Shown: positions 33,901 through 40,735 of the stretch, piece after piece
Numbering within the stretch: the stretch's first letter is position 1
Layout: every line of letters begins with the position of its first letter
From: Gemmatimonadota bacterium
GTDB taxonomy: Bacteria > Gemmatimonadota > Gemmatimonadetes > Longimicrobiales > Gaopeijiaceae
Length of the DNA stretch: 64,000 nt
Assembly (NCBI GenBank): GCA_022822325.1
Contig: JAJEBW010000037.1
Span: 1-64,000, forward strand
Reading direction: 5' to 3'
The notes under the pieces: generated by a model
What the model was told of the DNA's origin: nothing
Databases searched by the model: none
Seen by the model: the letters and a program-made list of their open reading frames with translations, nothing else
Made by a program: the position numbers and the translations under genes

Positions 33901-34197
33901 CCCCGAATCGACGATGCGTTGCGCTCGGAGGGACTGGCCCGCGAGCTCGTCAACCGCATTCAACGACTGCGGCGCGATTCGGGGCTGGCCGTGACCGACC
34001 GCATCGAGCTGGGCATCGCGGGAGACCAAACGGTGCGCGCCGCCGCCCGCGAACATGGGGCCACGATCGCTCGCGAGACGCTGGCGACCCGGGTCGTGGT
34101 CGGGGAGCGCCTCGGCGCCGGCTTCGGCTTCCGGATGGAGGACCGGTTGGACGGGGAGGCAGCGGTCGTGGGCCTCGTCGTGGCCAACCGCGCGTGA
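30949..34197 (+). CDS. ileS: Isoleucyl-tRNA synthetase (type 2-like)
   Basis: A 1082-residue class I synthetase that charges tRNA(Ile). The HIGH-equivalent motif is GLHH (54-57, inside PPTANGRPGLHH) and KMSKS is at 593-597. The editing domain (about 190-390) contains LVWTTTPWTLVSNAALAV and GIVHMAPAYGADD. The NGRPGLHH form and the absence of a C-terminal Cys4 zinc finger are typical of type 2 (eukaryote-like) IleRS, some of which resist mupirocin. A linker between the catalytic and anticodon-binding domains (about 665-720) carries two copies of a 35-bp repeat. The start overlaps the preceding stop (TGATG), and the end overlaps the rluD-like GTG. Confidence 0.95.
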   Translation: MRYPALPSSRVALEEEILERWREEDTFGRTLEATADGEPFVFFEGPPTANGRPGLHHIISRAIKDLVCRYQTMRGRQVTRIAGWDTHGLPVELEAQKRLGIEGKHEIEERGIAWFNERCRESVFAYKDEWERFSERIGYWLDYSRPYVTFHAGYIESIWWLLRQMADRGLLYRGHKVVPWCPRDQTVLSSHELSLGYRDVEDPSLWITLELLDGSGRHALVWTTTPWTLVSNAALAVHPEIDYVEVEDRGRRLVLARSRAQALFGADRIGDAVPAAELIGVRYRRPFELIAEDAVRGRAWEIVAGDFVSDEEGSGIVHMAPAYGADDHQAGKDFGLAVMEPVRTDGTFAPDLPLVGGLFFKDADEPLVRDLEERGLVHAHTRETHSYPHCWRCDSPLIYMARHSWFARTSALRDELLANNDRINWHPAQVGEGRFGEWLKGNVDWALSRDRYWGTPLPVWVSEDDPENVVWIGSFAELAEKAGGLPEDFDPHRPFIDEVSWRCPETGSVMRRTPEVIDVWFDSGAMPWAQWHYPFENRSEYARHFPADFICEAVDQTRGWFYSLHAISTMLGLGPAFRNVIVNDLILDAAGRKMSKSRGNVVDPWDAVADHGADGVRWYMVTVSNPWLPTRFDPAGVKEASSRFFDTLLNSYRFFALYANLEDWMPGGGESGTDDERPARSRQESGPDWTPGTEGVRADDERPARSRQESPAHDERSPLDRWLLSRLHQLIGTVRAELDAYNPTRAYRAVAAFVDAELSNWYVRRSRSRFWGNAHRDDAAAAFATLHEALRVTALLIAPITPFVADWLHRALTGHSSHAEPFPEPDSTLLDERLETDMGRLRTLSTLARAARESAGIRVRQPLGRILAVVPGEPPPEEIVAILRDEVNVKRVDFAADAEELATLVARPVFRALGRRFGKLTQEAAARIRDLEGDDLRAVRGGDPVRIAVGGAWHEVGPEEVEVMEEAAGDWIVRGEGRCTVGLDPRIDDALRSEGLARELVNRIQRLRRDSGLAVTDRIELGIAGDQTVRAAAREHGATIARETLATRVVVGERLGAGFGFRMEDRLDGEAAVVGLVVANRA
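32966..33075. repeat. In-frame 35-bp direct repeat inside ileS
   Basis: The same 35-bp sequence occurs at 32966-33000 and 33041-33075, 75 bp apart, so both encode DDERPARSRQE in the same frame. Each copy begins with a small dyad, GGACG-ATGAG-CGTCC. A partial third match (ACGATGAGCGT) lies at 33087. The repeats fall in a hydrophilic linker between folded domains, where extra residues are tolerated. Confidence 0.85.
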
Positions 34198-35153
34198 CCC
34201 GCCACCGCTGGACCGCCGCCGCCGATGCGACCGGTCGGCTGGACAGCTATCTCGCGGCGCGGCTCAGGCTCTCCCGCAACCGGGCGCAGGCGCTCCTGAG
34301 CGAGGGAATGGTGCGCGTGGATGGATCCGCGCCGAAGAAGTCGGACCGGGTCCTCGCCGGCCAGGAGATCGAGGTTCGCGTTCCCCCGCCCGCTCCGGCG
34401 CGCGCCGAAGCGCAGGACATCCCTCTGGAGATCGTCTTTCAGGACAGGCACCTGGTCGTCGTGCACAAACCGCCCGGCCTCGTCGTTCACCCCGCCCCCG
34501 GACACCCGGACGGCACCCTGGTCAACGCGCTCCTCCACCATGTGAGCGACCTCTCGGGAATCGGCGGCACGTTGCGGCCCGGCATCGTGCACCGGCTTGA
34601 CCGCGACACCTCCGGGCTCATGATCGCCGCCAAGACCGACCCGGCGCACCGCGCGCTCTCGGCCGCGCTGAAGGAGCGGCGCATCCGGCGCATCTACCTG
34701 GCCGCGCTCTGGGGCGCGCTCGGCGACGGCGAGGTGGTGGTGGACCGGCCGATTGGAAGGCACCCGCACGACCGGTTGCGCATGGCGGCGGTGGAGGGGG
34801 GACGGTCGGCGGTCACGCGCTTCCGGGCGATGGAACGTTGGCGAAGCGCGACCCTCTGCGAAGCGCGGCTGGAGACCGGGCGCACCCACCAGATTCGGGT
34901 GCACGCCGCGTCAATCGGGCATCCGGTTGTGGGGGACGAGCTGTACGGCGCCGGTCGGGAGAGGGGCTTCGCCGGGCCGGACCGGGGCTGGGCGGCGGCG
35001 CTGGCGAGACGCACGCCCCGTCAGTTCCTGCACGCGCACCGGTTGGAGTTTGCGCATCCCGCGACCGGATTGACGATGAGATTCGAGGCGGAGTTGCCGC
35101 GCGATCTGGCGGGGGTGCGGGGCTGGGCGGGGGGCGAGGGGCCAACGGTGTGA
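34194..35153 (+). CDS. RluA/RluD-family 23S rRNA pseudouridine synthase
   Basis: A 319-residue pseudouridine synthase. An N-terminal S4 RNA-binding domain (about 8-65, LDSYLAARLRLSRNRAQALLSEGMVRVDG) precedes the catalytic domain with VVVHKPPGLVVHP and HRLDRDTSG, where Asp136 is the catalytic residue. ETGRTHQIRVHAASIGHPVVGDELYG is the third signature. The layout is that of RluD, which modifies helix 69 of 23S rRNA, but RluC-type specificity cannot be excluded. The GTG start overlaps the ileS stop. It acts in the cytosol. Confidence 0.92.
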   Translation: MTRHRWTAAADATGRLDSYLAARLRLSRNRAQALLSEGMVRVDGSAPKKSDRVLAGQEIEVRVPPPAPARAEAQDIPLEIVFQDRHLVVVHKPPGLVVHPAPGHPDGTLVNALLHHVSDLSGIGGTLRPGIVHRLDRDTSGLMIAAKTDPAHRALSAALKERRIRRIYLAALWGALGDGEVVVDRPIGRHPHDRLRMAAVEGGRSAVTRFRAMERWRSATLCEARLETGRTHQIRVHAASIGHPVVGDELYGAGRERGFAGPDRGWAAALARRTPRQFLHAHRLEFAHPATGLTMRFEAELPRDLAGVRGWAGGEGPTV

Positions 35154-35263
35154 GGCGGAAGGGCATCCCATTGCCCAACATTGCGAGTCGCCATTGCGAC
35201 CGGGGGCCAGGCAGCCGCGCCCGCGTCGCGCGGTTGGGGCCGCCAGGCGGGGAAGGGGGACGG

Positions 35264-36487
35264 ATGAAAGCGGGATGGATGAAGGGAGCGCGCGGGGCGA
35301 CTGCGGGGCGAGGGGCGCTTGCCCTCCGGGTCCTCGCCGCGTTCGCGATCTCGCTCCCGGCCGCGGATGCCTTCGCCGGTGCGCCGGTCCCCTCCGGGCC
35401 ACTCCACGCGACCGCCGCCTCGTCGGCTCCGGCGCTGCGGCACGCATTCGGGAGCGGGATTGCGTCTCGGGATCCGCGCGCCCTCCAGAGCTCGCCCGTC
35501 CCCCGGAACCCGCCTGTTCCCCAGGACCCGCCTGTCGCCGGGAAGCCGTCCCTCAACCAGGACCCTTCCCCTTCCCAGAACCCTCTCGCCGCACCCTGGC
35601 GCGCAATCGTCGGACGGACCGTAACCGCTCGCTACCAGGGCCGGGACTCCGCTCGTGCGCACCGCGCCGTCGCCACGATCGATGCCCTCGGGCCGCTGCC
35701 GGCTCTGGGCGAAGGCAGCTTCCATGCCCTCCTGACCGTGGCCCCGACGCGCGCGGCGATGGACACTCTGGTGGGCGGCCGCGTTCCCGAGTGGGCCGGG
35801 GCGGTCGCGATCGCCGACCGCATGGAGATCATCGTGCCGAGCGGACGGTGGTGGCCCGGCAATCGGACCGAAGAGGTGCGGGTGCTGCGTCACGAATGGG
35901 CGCATCTCGCGCTGGCCCACCGGATGGGCCGCCTGCGAATCCCCCGCTGGTTCAACGAGGGCTACGCCGAATGGGCCGCGGGACGCTGGGACGAAAATGG
36001 CGGCCTGCGCCTCGCCATCGCCCTCGCTTCCGGCAGTGCGCCCCCGCTGGATTCGATCACCCTGGCCTGGCCGCGCGACCCCGTCCCCGCCTCCGCCGCC
36101 TACCTGCTCTCCGCCTCGATGATTCAGTACCTGGTCCAGTCCAGTGGCACGGAGGGGCTGGAGGCTTTCCTCGCGCGCTGGAAGGAGCGCGGATCCTTCG
36201 ACGACGCGCTGCGGATCGTCTATGGGGCCACACCCGGTCAGATCGAGGCCGACTGGCGCACATGGGTGCGGCGGCGCTACGGCTGGCTCATGGTGGTGTC
36301 GCACTCGGCGGTCTTCTGGTCGGCTCTGGCAATGGCGCTGGCCGCCATGTTCCTCTACCGGCGTCGCTACCGTCGCATCCAGTTGGCCCGGCTGCGCGCC
36401 ACCGAACCTCCCGACGCACCCTCCTGGTGGACCGCGCCCGACAATGATTCTCCCGGCGGGGTTGACCGCCCTTCGCCTTCCCGGTAG
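35264..36487 (+). CDS. Membrane-anchored gluzincin (peptidase MA family)
   Basis: A 407-residue protein with an N-terminal export signal (about 8-40, LALRVLAAFAISLPAADAFAG), a long Pro/Ser-rich spacer (about 55-115), a zinc-metalloprotease domain and a C-terminal TM helix (near 347-367, FWSALAMALAAMFLYRR). The metal motif is HEWAH (210-214), and WFNEGYAEW about 20 residues later carries the third zinc-binding Glu, the gluzincin (peptidase MA) arrangement. It is probably an inner-membrane protein with the protease in the periplasm. ATG 35264 follows GGAAGGGGGA. The substrate is unknown. Confidence 0.83.
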   Translation: MKAGWMKGARGATAGRGALALRVLAAFAISLPAADAFAGAPVPSGPLHATAASSAPALRHAFGSGIASRDPRALQSSPVPRNPPVPQDPPVAGKPSLNQDPSPSQNPLAAPWRAIVGRTVTARYQGRDSARAHRAVATIDALGPLPALGEGSFHALLTVAPTRAAMDTLVGGRVPEWAGAVAIADRMEIIVPSGRWWPGNRTEEVRVLRHEWAHLALAHRMGRLRIPRWFNEGYAEWAAGRWDENGGLRLAIALASGSAPPLDSITLAWPRDPVPASAAYLLSASMIQYLVQSSGTEGLEAFLARWKERGSFDDALRIVYGATPGQIEADWRTWVRRRYGWLMVVSHSAVFWSALAMALAAMFLYRRRYRRIQLARLRATEPPDAPSWWTAPDNDSPGGVDRPSPSR

Positions 36488-36571
36488 CCTCCTCTTCGGC
36501 GGCGCTTTTACCGACAACCCCTCAGGTTTCCCGCGCACGGACTTCGCGCATTTTCGGGCTCACGACTTCAG

Positions 36572-36778
36572 ATGGCAGGGTTTCGCATGGCAAGACCAGG
36601 AACGCGGCGCGGGGGATCCACCCTCCAGTTCTCGAAGATCAATCTCTGGTTCGCGGCGGGCGGGCTGGCGGCGATCGCGCTCGGCTACATTCTCCTGGCG
36701 CAGGGGTCGATCACGGCCGCGCCGGTGTTGCTGGTGCTGGGCTACGCGGTGCTCCTGCCGCTGGCGATCATCCTTTAG
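36572..36778 (+). CDS. Small two-TM protein (DUF3098-like)
   Basis: Sixty-eight residues: a basic N-terminus, then FSKINLWFAAGGLAAIALGYILLAQG and APVLLVLGYAVLLPLAIIL as two TM helices. The pattern of a FSKxNxW lead-in, a GYILLAQG turn and a VLGYxVLxPLAI second helix is that of DUF3098-type small membrane proteins. It lies 11 bp before the M28 peptidase gene. The function is unknown. Confidence 0.7.
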   Translation: MAGFRMARPGTRRGGSTLQFSKINLWFAAGGLAAIALGYILLAQGSITAAPVLLVLGYAVLLPLAIIL

Positions 36779-36789
36779 GGGAAGCAAGC

Positions 36790-38118
36790 ATGACGGGAAT
36801 TCGGACGCATCCGGCGCCTTTCCTGGCAGCGCTCCTCTGGGTGGCGGGGCTTCCCGGCGCGGCGCAGCAGGGGGCCTGGCGCTGTCCCGCGGCGGCCGCT
36901 CTCGTGGGCGATCTCACCGGCGAGATGGCGCACGTTCGCTACCTGGCCGACGATCTTCTCGAAGGGCGCCTGGTTGCCACCAGAGGCGAGCGTTGCGCGG
37001 GGGACTACATCGCGTCGCGCTTTGCGGCGATCGGACTGGAACCCGCGGGCGACGACGGCGGCTGGTTCCAGAGCTGGACGATCGATTCCGACACTCCCCA
37101 CGGCGGCGTCGTGCAGGGCGAGGCGCGCAATGTGACGGCGATTCTGCGCGGCTCCGGTGCCGAACCCCGTCAGGCCGTCATCATCGGAGCCCACTACGAC
37201 CACTTGGGGTTCGGCGGCTTCGGCTCTCTTTCCCCCGACGACACCGGAACGGTCCACAACGGCGCCGACGACAACGCCTCCGGAACCGCGGTTCTGATCG
37301 AAGCCGCGCGCGCGCTCGCCAATGGCCCTCCCCTCGCGCAGGACATTCTCTTTGTCGCCTTCACCGGCGAGGAGCGCGGACTCTGGGGATCGGCGCACTA
37401 TGTTCGCTCGCCGCTTCTTCCGCTGGAGCGCACCGTGGCGATGCTCAACCTGGACATGGTGGGGCGCATCCGCGACGACCTGCTGACCGTGATGGGAACC
37501 GGGACCGCCGAGGAGTGGACCGGGATCCTGGAGGCCGCCAACGAACGCATCGCCGCCCCGCTCGATCTGCGCTTCAACAGCGACGGTTTCGGCGGCTCGG
37601 ACCATTCATCGTTCCAGGCGCAGGGGATTCCGGCGCTGCACTTCTTCTCGAACACGCACCCCGAGTATCACCGCGTGGAGGACGACTGGGAGCTGGTCAA
37701 TGCGGCGGGGATGGCGCGGGTGACCGAGCTGGTGACGGCGGTGACGCGCCGGGTCGTGCCGGCGACGGGGATGGCCGCGCTGACTCCGGTGGCGGGCGCG
37801 GCCAATCCGCACGGAACCGGAGCGGGCGATGGCGAATCGATGCGAAGCGGCTTCCGGGTGCGGATGGGGACCCTTCCCGACTACTCCCGCGAATCGGGCG
37901 GCATGGCGATCACCGCGGTGCGAGCGGGCAGCCCCGCCGAGGAGGCCGATATGCGGGGCGGCGACATCATTGTGAAGATCGGGCCGCACGAGATCGACGA
38001 CGTGTACGACTACATGGCCGCGTTGAACGAGCTCGACCCGGGCGACGAGGTGGAGGTGGTGGTACTGCGGGGGGAAGAGCGGGTGACGGTGCGGGTAACG
38101 CTGGCGCCGGGCGACTGA
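36790..38118 (+). CDS. Secreted M28 aminopeptidase with C-terminal PDZ domain
   Basis: A 442-residue exported metallopeptidase that removes N-terminal amino acids using two zinc ions. A signal peptide (about 1-26, ending GAAQQ) is followed by the M28 core: GAHYDHLGFG (first His), GADDNASGTAVL (bridging Asp), FTGEERGLWGS (catalytic Glu pair), MLNLDMVGR (Asp) and SDHSSF (last His). All metal ligands are present. The last ~90 residues (about 355-442) form a PDZ-like domain (MAITAVRAGSPAEEADMRGGDIIVKIG), which may bind substrates or partners. It acts in the periplasm or outside. Confidence 0.92.
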   Translation: MTGIRTHPAPFLAALLWVAGLPGAAQQGAWRCPAAAALVGDLTGEMAHVRYLADDLLEGRLVATRGERCAGDYIASRFAAIGLEPAGDDGGWFQSWTIDSDTPHGGVVQGEARNVTAILRGSGAEPRQAVIIGAHYDHLGFGGFGSLSPDDTGTVHNGADDNASGTAVLIEAARALANGPPLAQDILFVAFTGEERGLWGSAHYVRSPLLPLERTVAMLNLDMVGRIRDDLLTVMGTGTAEEWTGILEAANERIAAPLDLRFNSDGFGGSDHSSFQAQGIPALHFFSNTHPEYHRVEDDWELVNAAGMARVTELVTAVTRRVVPATGMAALTPVAGAANPHGTGAGDGESMRSGFRVRMGTLPDYSRESGGMAITAVRAGSPAEEADMRGGDIIVKIGPHEIDDVYDYMAALNELDPGDEVEVVVLRGEERVTVRVTLAPGD

Positions 38119-38151
38119 AGGCGCGACCCGCAACTACTGCAGCGCGTCGCG

Positions 38152-38496
38152 CTACGAAGGATAGCCGGGCGCGTCAACCTCGATGAGCGTCACCCCGGGC
38201 CGTTCCCCCTGGTTCCAGATCAGAAGACGCCGGGGATTGTGCGGATCAAAGATGCCCAGGGCAGCGCCGGACACCTCGAGTAGCCACGCCTCCGCGAGGT
38301 CGCCGTCCGCACCGTAGAGCTCGAGCGAAATGCCCCGGACATCGTCGTTTCGGTCGCGAATCCGCAGCCTGCCCAGTGTCAGGGTCCGGGCGAAGCGCGT
38401 CCCAACGGCAAATCGCCCGTTACGGCCATGGTTGTGAGGCGCTGCGTCAGCAGCGCGATCTACCGGATTACCGGGCCTGCTCCGGTTGAGAAACAT
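38152..38496 (-). CDS. Hypothetical protein overlapping a beta-propeller gene
   Basis: A 114-residue frame starting at ATG 38496, overlapping the last 29 bp of the gene at 38468-39643 in another frame. The C-terminal two-thirds (RLRIRDRNDDVRGISLELYGADGDLAEAWLLEV to the end) look protein-like and recall the last blade of NHL/6-bladed propellers. The first ~30 residues look like shadow sequence. It could be a small real gene or a leftover of a second propeller gene. No signal peptide is present. Confidence 0.35.
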   Translation of the reverse strand: MFLNRSRPGNPVDRAADAAPHNHGRNGRFAVGTRFARTLTLGRLRIRDRNDDVRGISLELYGADGDLAEAWLLEVSGAALGIFDPHNPRRLLIWNQGERPGVTLIEVDAPGYPS

Positions 38497-39643
38497 GCCA
38501 TACCTCCAGCAAAGGTGTCCCCGCCTCGTTCCTGCGCACACCCATAAGGCGCTGGGAGTCGCCCGCTTGCGCGACAAACCCGTCCGGAGCGACGACAGTC
38601 CCGAGATAGGCGTAGTTCCGGCCGTCAAAGAGATCCCACATCACTTCGGCCTCTCCAGGGGCGTCGATCGCCGAGGCCAGATCGTCAGCGACTCCCAGGC
38701 CCCTTCGCACCCAGATCGCATTGCCGGGCGGACCGATGAAAACATCGCCGATGGCTGGGAAAGTTTCAAGAAACTCGATCTCGTCCGGGTTCGCAACCAT
38801 CGTCGTCGTCGCCATGATTGCGGCAGAGACGATTGCCGACCAGCCGTCCGGGGCCTCCACAGGGTTCTTCATGTGCCCGCGCAGCCTGGTGGTGAATGAC
38901 CGATCGATTCGGCGCAATGGAACGTCCCTCGCAATCTCGCCGACGACGTCGCCTGAATCCAGGTCCACTACGTGCAGGCGGTATTCCAAATCGAATCCAA
39001 TGACGACACGGGATTCGGACAACTGGGCCATCACCGGCCTCGGCCGGAAGAGCTTCGTAGTCAGGAGGGCCGAGGCGTCGGTGCGCCAGATGACGCGACT
39101 GTCGTCAAGACGAACCAGCTTCAACGCCCCGGTTCCCGTGACAGCCGGCGTGAGATCCAGAGTGAGTGCCGACAGCAGGCCACCCGAGTCGAAAGCGGGC
39201 CGAACCGCCAGTTGGGAAGCCGCCAACTGGCGTGAATCCAGGACTTCCCCGTCAAGGGAGTGAAGGCTCACCCGGGACCGATCGGTAATCGCGATCGTTG
39301 ATTTCGGGGAAAGCGCCAAAGATCCGGGACTGCGGAATTCACCGGGACCATCCCCGCGCGAACCCCAATGGTGAATCTTCCGGCCCCTGCGATCCCATAC
39401 GGTGATTTCGTGGTTGGCCCGGTCCAGGACGACGATATCACCTGCGGGGCCGACCGCGATCGCGGAGATCGACGAGAATTCGTGGTCGGATCCCTCCTGA
39501 CCCACGACGAAGCTCTCTTCCCACCGGAGCGAGAGCGAAGCAGGTTCCTGGCCAGACGACTGTGACGCGCTGACCGACGAGACGATTGCCATCAGGATCA
39601 TCCTCCCGCACCCTTGGATACGGCGGTTTGTTTCAGTGTGCAT
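38468..39643 (-). CDS. Exported 6-bladed beta-propeller protein
   Basis: A 391-residue protein with a short N-terminal signal (about 1-32, MILMAIVSSVSASQSSGQ) and repeated NHL-like blades: ISAIAVGPAGDIVVLDRANHEITVWDRRGRKIHHWG, then GDGPGEFRSPGSLALSPKSTIAITDRS. The F-x-x-P-x-x-L and D-R-x-N-x-x-I pattern is typical of the 6-bladed propeller proteins abundant in Gemmatimonadota and Bacteroidota. The ligand is unknown. ATG 39643 is used; ATG 39601 would shorten the signal. A small exported protein is encoded just upstream on the same strand. Confidence 0.78.
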   Translation of the reverse strand: MHTETNRRIQGCGRMILMAIVSSVSASQSSGQEPASLSLRWEESFVVGQEGSDHEFSSISAIAVGPAGDIVVLDRANHEITVWDRRGRKIHHWGSRGDGPGEFRSPGSLALSPKSTIAITDRSRVSLHSLDGEVLDSRQLAASQLAVRPAFDSGGLLSALTLDLTPAVTGTGALKLVRLDDSRVIWRTDASALLTTKLFRPRPVMAQLSESRVVIGFDLEYRLHVVDLDSGDVVGEIARDVPLRRIDRSFTTRLRGHMKNPVEAPDGWSAIVSAAIMATTTMVANPDEIEFLETFPAIGDVFIGPPGNAIWVRRGLGVADDLASAIDAPGEAEVMWDLFDGRNYAYLGTVVAPDGFVAQAGDSQRLMGVRRNEAGTPLLEVWHVSQPEQAR

Positions 39644-39812
39644 CGGTTGGGGATCACGCTGGCACGAGACAGTGGGCCCGTGCGGCTTGGAGCGCGGCGA
39701 TGCAGGCCCTGGTCAGCAAGATCTCCGTGCCGATGAACGGGTCGGGGAAGAGGATGTCGACGATGCTCACTCCACATACCTCCGCGGCCGCCGAAAGGGC
39801 CGCGAGGCAAGC

Positions 39813-40133
39813 TCAGCTTTGTGCGGAACCAGACTCGCCGATCTCCGCAGATCCAGTTTCCGGGGGAGTCGGCAGACACTCTGGAGGAAATGGAGGATTC
39901 CCTTCCGAATCGGACACCCCTACCTGAAGATTCTCAAGTAAACGGTCGTTCGGCAGACCAGCGTCGTTCGGCACGGTGAAGTCCGCGAGGGGCGCCAGAT
40001 CGGTTGCGGTGACGGTCGCACCGGCTTCCTGGGCCAGGATGGCGGAGCGAACCGCTAAGGGCCCCGCACCAAACAGGCCGAGCGCGAGCACGAAAATGGA
40101 GGCGAGGGCGGAGCTGCGGTGGGGATTGGACAT
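39813..40133 (-). CDS. Small exported protein upstream of beta-propeller gene
   Basis: A 106-residue protein with a clear signal peptide (basic start, hydrophobic ASIFVLALGLFGAGPLAV, likely cleavage near ILAQ-EAG). The mature part of ~70 residues is acidic and Pro-rich, with two Cys at most, ending SAEIGESGSAQS. I do not recognise the family. It lies 169 bp upstream of the 6-bladed propeller gene on the same strand and may be co-expressed. A 17-bp tandem repeat sits just upstream of its ATG. Confidence 0.6.
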   Translation of the reverse strand: MSNPHRSSALASIFVLALGLFGAGPLAVRSAILAQEAGATVTATDLAPLADFTVPNDAGLPNDRLLENLQVGVSDSEGNPPFPPECLPTPPETGSAEIGESGSAQS

Positions 40134-40735
40134 GGATTGGTCTCCCGGTGGGATTGAATGCCCCCGGGGAAGCTGAATGCCCCCGGGGAATGAGCACCTG
40201 AGCGACTAACGGTTTTCGCGGACATGTCAAGCTGGAGCGGTCGTCCCGCCGCCGCGCACCGCACGCCCGATCCTTCGCTCCGCGCCCGCCGGCCCGCGTT
40301 GCCGCGTCGCGATCTGAAGCGCCGTACCCAAGTGACTCCCGGTCGCGCGCATTGACGGGGCGCGGCACAACGCCGAAGCGCCATTCAGGTGGCCTGAAGC
40401 CTTGCCTGTTGCGGGCATGGCCGCCCGCCTGCGCACCGCACCGCAGCCGCGCCCGAGCCCCCCTCCCCCAACGCCCACCGCCAACCGGTTTCCGGGCCGC
40501 GGCCCCCCCGCGCGTACGTCGCGCCCGTATCCATGGGATCAGCGAGGGCGGACCAGCGCGAAGGCAAGGGGGGAAGGCGGCGCCGGCGGGAGAACGCCCC
40601 CGAAAAACTTGCGATCCCGGGCCCACACGCGCAGTATTCAGGGGTCGCGGCGTCATTTGCACAGATACCCGGATCGCAGGGACCCCGGATCGCAGGCACG
40701 GGCCCCGGTCGGTCCACCGGAACGGATTGGATGGC
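40134..40735. other. Divergent intergenic region, 602 bp
   Basis: No convincing gene is seen. The region separates the small exported protein (minus strand) from the six-gene DUF1592/DUF1552/ankyrin array (plus strand), so it should hold both promoters. The open plus-strand frame from 40352 is rich in Arg, Pro and Gly and reads as shadow sequence. Its 40155-40190 part is a tandem repeat listed separately. Confidence 0.6.
40155..40190. repeat. Tandem TGAATGCCCCCGGGGAA repeat
   Basis: The 17-bp unit TGAATGCCCCCGGGGAA occurs at 40155-40171 and 40174-40190, a 19-bp period. Each unit contains the palindrome CCCCGGGG. The pair begins 22 bp upstream of the ATG of the minus-strand small exported protein, so a regulator-binding role is possible. 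Confidence 0.7.

Noticed and set aside
38152-39643. A frameshift joining the propeller gene to the 114-residue frame
   Set aside because: The propeller protein already ends in a complete last strand with a natural stop, so one broken gene is not needed to explain the two frames.
40352-40735. N-terminal extension of DUF1592 protein A
   Set aside because: The extra 128 codons are Arg/Pro-rich, and the signal peptide begins at ATG 40736.
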